Assembly: GCA_030533445.1 (NCBI GenBank) | Contig: CM060081.1 | Coordinates: 682,001 to 746,000, forward strand | DNA from: Cyprinodon diabolis | Taxonomy: Eukaryota; Chordata; Actinopteri; Cyprinodontiformes; Cyprinodontidae | Direction: 5' to 3' | DNA: 64,000 nt | Part shown: piece by piece, positions 57,549 to 64,000 of the stretch | Layout of the letters: each line of letters begins with the position of its first letter | Position numbering within the stretch: the first letter of the stretch is position 1 | The notes under the pieces: model-generated | Seen by the model: the letters and a program-made list of their open reading frames with translations, nothing else | Told to the model about the DNA's origin: nothing | Database searches by the model: none | Program-made: the position numbers and the translations under genes

Positions 57549-57997
57549 GAACGTTACGTTTATTTAAACATGCGTAAATAGACGGGCTGTGGATCCGCGG
57601 TATCAGCAGCTAGGGCGTTTATCACAGGAACGTCTATAGGAGAGAAACACAGGTTAGTGACCATGATAATCTGATAGAGGATTATTAAGGTTTGACAGTT
57701 CAGTCTGTGTCCTGAGAACGAGGATGGTTCCAGCAGGTCAGCTGACAAGAGGCAGATCTAGATTCAGTCCAGGCAATCACATCAAAACTCCGAATACAGA
57801 AACAGGTCAGGATCAGATCACGATAGTAACGCTTGAAATCTCTTTACACTAAATATTCAAAAAAATCTGGCACTGATGGCAGGGACCAAGGCGTTTAAAT
57901 AGGAGCAGGAGCAGGTGGATCGGATGAGCAGTGATTAGGAACAGGGCAGAGCTAGACAGGTGGATGAAATGACCAACCAATCAATCCAATCATGACA
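57549..57997 (-). mobile_element. LTR family C, partial, minus strand
   Basis: Related to the solo LTR at 15039-15905. Shared text includes GAGAAACACAGGTTAGTGAC (GGAGAAACACAGGTAAGTGA in the other) and an AGAGGATTAT/AGAAGATTAT block. It ends with the same CATGACA border at 57997. Central parts are diverged or deleted, and the other end is lost near 57549. Confidence 0.65.
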
Positions 57998-57999
57998 CT

Positions 58000-60340
58000 T
58001 TCTATTCCTTACATTTTAAAAATAGACATGTTAGGGTTGCTTTATTTTCATTGTGGGCTGTTGGTATTTAAAAGTTAGTTAAAAAAATAAGAAAATGAAG
58101 TCTAAGGAAGTTATCATCCAGAATTGTACCAAAATGTTCCTTTAATAGAGTAGAGCAGTAAAGCTTATGACCTTAACAGTTTTTCCTGCATTACTTTCAC
58201 TTTTATACCTTAAGTTGTTTTAAAAATGGTACGTTTACACTTTTACTGGAGTAAAAAGCTGAAGTTGATGCTCTAACTTCTAAAAAAGTGTTTTTAATTG
58301 GAGTAATAAACATGAATACTTTTGACGCCTCTGGCTGAGATACCAACTGTTGCACTCTCTTTGACAACCCTGGAAACTCTCTTATCCTTCTAAGACCCTC
58401 CAAGCCATTGTTTTCCTCTGTAGGGGACATGATTAAGAATTATTTTAGTTCATTTTAGTGTATATATCCTCCTAATGGCTCCGTTAATAGACCTGTATAA
58501 ACTTTATTAATGTGAAACCTTTTTACAGGCTAGCAGTTAATATTAAAAACCAGCTGGAACCGAATTCTGCCTAGCAACAGCAGAACTTTCTCACCGGCGA
58601 CAGATTTCAGTTGGTTTCTTCTCCTTTTTGAAAAATTTTTTTTAATCTAATTTAATTCAACTTTATTTTTTATGACTTTATGTGTAGACATTTTATATCT
58701 ATGCATGTCTATTGTATTTTTAGATGACTTGTGTAAATACTAATACCTGGTATGTTTGCCTGTGATGGAAAATGTCCAAGATACATCTATGGAGAAAACA
58801 TTAATGTGAAATCCTTATTCTTCTTTATTCATACGTTGGAAAGGCACCAGTAGTAGTAAATGCTGTTATGATGATAAAAAGGAGCAACGTTACGCTATGA
58901 CCTGCTGCTAACGTGCTCATAATAATCATATGAACATGTGCTGCCGGCGCCTGCAGACATCAGGATGTAGATTTCCATATTAGCTGAAAAATATAGTTAC
59001 CCCTGCTCTAAAACATGCCTTTAACTAACAGACCGACGCACTTAAAGCAGCAAATAAACCTAGATTGTAAATGTCTTGATTGTAATGCTACAGCCACTTG
59101 CATAATAGCTGTTTCAGTTACCGTAAATCCTCTAATATAGGCTGGGGCCTAGCTAATTCTATATTATTTCTGGAAACAGCTTTATTAGACAAAAATATAA
59201 ATGTTCACTAGTCAGATAGGAGACATAACGACCAAAATGATCATGATAAGGATTTAATTTCACATGATCAAGTTATTGAAAAGGATTTTCCAATGTGGCC
59301 AAGCTTAAAGTCGCTTCTTTCGGATTTTTTTTGCTATAATTTGCTGTTTCAGGTTGTTTTTTATCTCAGTTCTCTGAAAGAAGATTAATTTCAACAGTCA
59401 GTCAGCTGTTTTCCACACCATCATATTTAAAAATCTGTATAGTCAGCATTGATATAGATATATATAGAAAGAAAATATCTTTGGATGTAACAATAAAGCT
59501 TGGCTGTGTTGGTAAAGCTAACAAAAGGTGGAGCAGTGATATTTCATAAATGCACGGGTGAAGTTAAAGACTCGTCTCTGTTGCAGAAAAGCACAAAGTG
59601 GAGGAGAGAAGAAAGCCTCTGTGTGCTGCAGAGTCAATAGGCTCTTTGTTTGCTGGGCATGGGAGGTGGTTAGCTATTAGCACAGAGCAGGACTCCCCCA
59701 TACTGAAGCTTACCTGAATATACCAACACCTGATTAAAAATCTGGCCAATCAAACACTGACACAATGTCAGTTTGTCTCCAACCAAGGTACATAGTTTGT
59801 AAGCTCTAAATCTTTGAAGGAGCTGATTACTCTTCTGAATTTTACGCAGCGTTTGGTTCGTCTGTGTTTTCAGGGAGGTTGGTGCAGGATGGTTCACCTG
59901 AGAACTGGACTGAGGACGCTTTGTGTCGGACAACAGTGGGAAGGAGTCAGTGCAATAGGGGAGGGCAGGAGGGGTAGGGGTGCAGGAATGCAGCCTGCAC
60001 AGGTAAAAGCTTTGTGCAAGCACCACAACCTAGCAAAACCTTCCCAGATCCACACTGGTTCCAGTGATCATGTCATGCATGGAGGATAAAACTCGTTACA
60101 AAGAAAGAAAACAGAAAATTTGCAGCATATCTAAAGGATGCAGAGTGAGAACAAAAAGGCTTCATGAGGAACACAAAGTAAGTACAGGCAAAAAGCTTTA
60201 ACTTATTTCTTTACTCTTTCAAAAATCCTCCTTCGTGTACAACTGAATATCTAAAATATTTAGAGATGAAACAGAACTGGTTTGAATTTAAAATGGTTAT
60301 ATCTTTTGGAATTTAAGTAGTTTACAAAGAAGTTAGAATA
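58000..60340. other. Non-coding stretch, nothing recognised
   Basis: No tandem repeats, element ends or convincing coding sequence were seen. Small open frames at 59670-60089 on either strand lack motifs. Confidence 0.55.
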
Positions 60341-60343
60341 GTA

Positions 60344-60560
60344 CGGAAGAGGATTAGGGCCACTGAAAAAAAAAAGTTAACTGATTTTTTTATTTTATTT
60401 CAGTATAGTATGGGGGAAAAAAAAATCAGAATTCTGACTTTAATCTCAGAATTCTGAGAAAAAAGTCAGAATTCTTACTTTTTTTCCCATGTTAAACTGA
60501 AATAAAATTTAAAAATCAGTTAACTTTTTTTTTTTTTTCAGTGGCCCTAATCCTCTTCCG
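60344..60560. mobile_element. TA-flanked foldback MITE
   Basis: A compact 217-bp copy. TA borders (60342-60343, 60561-60562) enclose inverted arms of about 75 bp: CGGAAGAGGATTAGGGCCAC, an A-run, GTTAACTGAT, then an ATTTTATTTCAGT-like part, repeated as the complement at the right. The middle is GTCAGAATTCTGAC-type palindromic text. Nearly the whole element can fold into a hairpin. TA duplication suggests mobilisation by a Tc1/mariner-type enzyme. Other copies are at 36385-36944 and 20796-20903. Confidence 0.92.
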
Positions 60561-60562
60561 TA

Positions 60563-61372
60563 CAGAAGGGAGGAGGGGCAGAGTTGAGACGGACAGAAGA
60601 ACCTAACATTTAAAGACTAGGATACACCCCTTTTCCACCCAGTAGGAACGCTGCATCCAAAAGGATTCAGGGTAAAACTTTGAATAATGGAAACAAAGCT
60701 CTGTGTGGAAAGTCTCTGCAGTGTTGACCAGTGGGATCAGCATTAGGATTCTTTCAGTGAAACTAAATGGCACTAGGCTGAGCTTATCTATGCTTTACGC
60801 ACGGACACACACGGTACGCACACACCCACATGCCTGCACGCGCTCCTGCAAACACCGATCGCCTTATCTCCTCATCCAAACAAGAAGATAACAAAGAAGG
60901 CACATTGTCTGTTTCCACAGTGGATCACGATAAGACTGAAATCAGCTTAAATGCTCACAATCACACACCCATGCATAAAATCACATAAAGAGGCGGTGTA
61001 CATATTCAATGGGAGCAGACTGGGGATTAAAAAAGGGAAACGATGACTTTGACAGTCATCCTTCCTGCTTTGAGAGCTAATCTTTCATCTCTGCTTGTCT
61101 TTCCAGCCCTTTGACTCTTCAGTCTGTTTATAGAGCAGCACCTTAAAAATGAGGAAGCCAATCTGTTGGTTTTAAACCCCAATCTTTACGGTTTTAAAAA
61201 CTGCATCAGTTATTTTGCATTTATAATAAATGTTCCTTATAATAGATATTTACCTATTGATCATCATGACTTCAAACCCCATGAAAATCGACTCTGCTAA
61301 CAGTTTATCCATCGTTTTATGGAATGACATAGATTAGGTCGACAGTTAGCAACAGTGTATAAAAATAACTAA
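60563..61372. other. Non-coding stretch, nothing recognised
   Basis: Unique-looking sequence with short CA-rich parts at 60795-60850. No supported features were seen. Confidence 0.55.
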
Positions 61373-61380
61373 CAATAAAT

Positions 61381-62079
61381 TAGGGATGCACGATATTGGG
61401 ATTTTGGCCGATATCCGATATGCCGATATTTTAAAACTCATGTAGCCGATAACCGATATCGATACCGATGTTAAAGCTGGACAAAAATAAGTAGTCATTG
61501 AAAATAGCAGTTTTGTTATCCATTTCTGACACTTTGAAAAATAATATACTCAAATATATTTTCATATGCTGATATCAAATTGATTTTTAAAAACGCGGTA
61601 TCGATCTATTTTACTTTCAAAATCTCGTGAAATTTCATCGTTCTGTTACAAACTCTCGTGATATTTTGCAAATTCTTGTGAGATTTTGTTAGTAAAATAG
61701 ATCGATACCGCGTCAATATATCAACATATAAAAATATGGCAACATTTGGTGAATTTTCGGGGGATTTCGTAGCATAACGATGACATATAGCAATATTTCA
61801 TTAGTAAGAGATTGATATGGTGTTTTTAAATGGCAATATATCATAGATATTGGGATATTTTAATGGATCAATATTTTTTCCCTCGTCTTTAGAAGTTTTT
61901 AAGTCTGTAAAAAAGAAATTTTTGAGGAAGAAGAAGAAGTAGGAGTATTTTTTTTTTTTAGACTTTAGAAACTCAGAAGCTGATCAAATATCGGGTTAAA
62001 TATCGGTGGGGTGGCCGATGTCCGATATTCAGTTTTAAGGCCGATACCGATAGGGGGCCGATTATATCGTGCATCACTA
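61381..62079. mobile_element. hAT-type MITE with CGATAT-rich ends
   Basis: A 699-bp element with 16-bp inverted ends, TAGGGATGCACGATAT and ATATCGTGCATCACTA (one mismatch). The flanks CAATAAAT (61373-61380) and CAAAAAAT (62080-62087) are an 8-bp duplication with one mismatch. Both ends are filled with GATATCGAT/CCGATA words. No transposase is present. Confidence 0.82.
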
Positions 62080-62089
62080 CAAAAAATAT

Positions 62090-62565
62090 TACTTCTAAAT
62101 TTATTATCACATGATTTAATTTATTATTTACTCTACAGTTTATTCCTTTCCATTATCAGAACATTTAAAATTTTGCTTCACTTCTATATATATTATTATC
62201 TTTTTTTATATATATTTTTACTTCATAATCTCTACAGTATCTGCAAAAGTAAGTTTTTAGGACGCTGAAAGTTGCTCTGGTTTTAGGTCCTAAAATGTCG
62301 TAGGGATATTTAAATGTCAAATAATTCTGGCTTAAACATGTATATATATATGTTATCTTTATCAGACCATTTTGTCCCTAAATGTAAAAAAAGTTCTATT
62401 TAAAAAAAATCCTGTCTTAAAATCTGTGTTTTTTCCGTTATCTTCTGCAGGCCAGTTAGTTCTACGTCAGCCTGAACACCTAAAATCGGCCAATCATATA
62501 TCAACGGTCATCTGTCAATCAAATTTTTTCGGTCATAGCATCTTGATTCATATGTCGCAGCTAAT
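62090..62565. other. Non-coding stretch, nothing recognised
   Basis: AT-rich to about 62400, then a more complex part that may be flanking sequence of the broken reading frame that follows. Confidence 0.45.
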
Positions 62566-62579
62566 ATACGCAACGGCTG

Positions 62580-63374
62580 AAATCAGAATCCTTTCCTTTC
62601 CCATTGAGTTGCGTCCCAGTGTTCACGGGGATGGACGTCTGTGTCTTCGGCAGGCGTAGAGCTAACAGAACTGGCAGCGTTGCGAGGCAAGGGCTCAAAC
62701 ATGTACGGCTGGAAGCCTTCTACACCAAACCAAGCTTCTGGCGTCCTCTTCCACAACATCTTCGTCCCTGTCATGATTTTATCAAAGGCTCGGACACACA
62801 TGCAGATAAACCAGTCCAGAGAGACAAGGGAAAAAGTTTAACAGGTTTATTGAGAAGTTTTTGGAGATTCCAGCGTTGCTTTGAACACTGCTCAACTGGA
62901 ACTGAAAGGTGAGGGGAAGACAATGCGGTTAGTTCAGGTTCAGTGGGAGAATTGATTCTCGAACTTGAAGAGGAGAAAAGGTTGGCAGACTCACGTTTCC
63001 AGAGATTAGGTTGACTCTTAGACTCCAGTAGGTGAGGAATGTGTTCTGGTGTTTGTCTCATACGGAGGAGGGCAGAACAGGGTTTACCCAGAATGCGGTT
63101 ACTTGTGTATAAACTGAGAAAGACTGACTGCCACTTAGATTTCCTGCGGTACTTGAACGGACTGTTGTGCAGATGAATCCCTTGCTCAGTGTGAAGCTCT
63201 AACGTTTCCTCGGGGAAAAGTGGATCTAAACCAAGCTTCTGCCGCCCTGGTGTCCTCTTCCACAACATCTTCGTCTCCGCTTTCCTCCTCTAAATAAAAA
63301 ATGGATGACGGAGGAGACTCATCCACGACCTCCGACACTAAACTCTCCTCCTCTTGCATGTTTCCGCTGTCCAT
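62580..63374 (-). pseudogene. Acidic reading frame of unknown family, split by an LTR fragment
   Basis: On the minus strand a frame starts at a Met at 63374 (MDSGNMQEEESLVSEVVDES, then SIFYLEEESGDEDVVEEDTR), strongly acidic, up to about 63230. There LTR family B sequence intervenes. The remainder appears beyond the LTR at 62583-62768 (PEAWFGVEGFQPYMFEPLP, then AAS-SVSSTPAEDTD) and stops at 62583. A stretch of 41-49 bp encoding DEDVVEED is present on both sides of the LTR piece, with an 8-bp length difference that changes the frame. The YMFEP-type motif recalls multicopy fish proteins with a P2RX7-like C-terminal domain, but the similarity is from memory and weak. Confidence 0.4.
62769..63226 (-). 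mobile_element. LTR family B, 3' portion, minus strand
   Basis: The reverse complement follows the 3' half of the solo LTR at 9180-9993: CTGAGCAAGGGATTCATC, GTTCAAGTACCGCAGGAAAT, CTCTGGAAACGTGAGTC, CCCACTGAGCCTGAACTAAC, CTCAATAAACC, then AAAATCATGACA at the border. It lacks the LTR 5' half and is flanked by a long imperfect direct repeat of host sequence (62727-62767 and 63228-63276) in place of a 5-bp duplication. Confidence 0.85.
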
Positions 63375-63399
63375 AGCGTTCCTTGACAGTGTCGTTTCT

Positions 63400-63665
63400 A
63401 AGGCACCAATTTAGTGCTACTTGGTCCCAATGGAATTTCCCATTGGGAACCTGCTAGTGCTAAGTTGCTAACTGGTTAGCAAGATGCTTCCAACAAACCG
63501 GCCACAATCAAACTTGCTTGCGAAAATTGATAATCTACCAATCACATTCACTTTATTCACTCGTGTAAAGTCGGGCACCACTCGGGAGAATTCGGAAATG
63601 CAACAGTTGGAACAGCCGCTTCTCTACGACTTTAATAAAAATGAGCAGTTTGCAAGGTTCATAAG
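63400..63665 (-). repeat. Dispersed repeat, partner of 2690-2810
   Basis: The segment 63530-63640 matches 2700-2805 in inverted orientation (shared word CACTCGTGTAAAGTCG). On the minus strand it lies just upstream of the acidic reading frame and so may be its promoter or 5' part. The rest of the stretch (63400-63480) has no match that I noticed in the window. Confidence 0.55.
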
Positions 63666-63679
63666 TGACTAACAGGAAA

Positions 63680-64000
63680 TGGCGTTTAAGGCTTTAAATA
63701 GCAAAAAAAAAAAAAATTAATTAAAAATAATGAGAAAAGAATAAAAATCAAAGACACTTTAGAAGAATCGAACAAGATTACAGAAACTCTGAGTACATCA
63801 AACAAAATGAAAGAAAAAAAAAATCACTTAAATAAAACTTATTGGTTTTTAAATAATGTATTTCTAAAATAAAGATGGCGTAATAATTGTCTTTGGTTCG
63901 AACGGGGATCTGTTCAATTGTTTTGTTTCGCGTAAAAATAAGAAATCTAGCAGAATATAAATTTTGACCCAACTTAGTCCTGAACAGTGTTGGGTAAGTT
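63680..64000. other. Non-coding end of window
   Basis: AT-rich with an A-run at 63702-63716. Nothing was recognised. Confidence 0.55.

Overview
This window looks like repeat-rich, non-coding DNA from a teleost fish, most likely a percomorph. A cyprinodontiform is a guess only. The evidence is the repeat set: an L2-clade LINE with a short-unit microsatellite tail, tRNA-derived SINEs, two Tc1/mariner elements with uninterrupted transposases, Ty3/gypsy solo LTRs with 5-bp target duplications, and several hAT-, piggyBac- and TA-type MITEs. There are no operons, no rRNA or tRNA genes and no CRISPR. I found no host protein-coding gene that I can name. The only convincing complete coding sequences are the two transposases.

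Layout. 1-6.5 kb: a truncated L2 tail, a CpG-rich minisatellite and a second L2 scrap beside an unclassified repeat. 6.5-16 kb: four solo LTRs (three families), a TTAA-flanked MITE, a SINE and a complete Tc1 element on the minus strand. 17.4-23.8 kb: a SINE, a decayed LINE reverse transcriptase, an LTR/MITE fusion and a LINE 3' remnant. 23.86-26.07 kb: a 2.2-kb GGAT-type microsatellite. 26.6-28 kb: a broken gypsy pol joined to the 5' part of an LTR. 28.7-30 kb: two SINEs, a MITE and a LINE tail. 30.0-33.7 kb: a nearly full L2 with one visible frameshift. 34-38.6 kb: a hAT MITE, a GC-richer stretch with possible exon borders, and a MITE with an expanded core. 38.7-54.5 kb: a very large 28-bp satellite with nested higher-order periods, interrupted once by a Tc1 element. 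54.5-64 kb: a 20-bp satellite derived from MITE core sequence, LTR fragments, MITEs and a broken acidic reading frame split by an LTR fragment.

The most informative story is the growth of tandem arrays. A 28-bp unit was amplified through blocks whose offsets are about 814, 1040, 2973, 3202 and 7215 bp. A Tc1 then inserted into one copy, and the array itself keeps matching empty sites. Separately, the palindromic core of a small TA-flanked MITE was amplified to about 1.5 kb of satellite. I did not find a new defence or metabolic system. The unusual material is repeat birth, rearrangement and mobile-element turnover.
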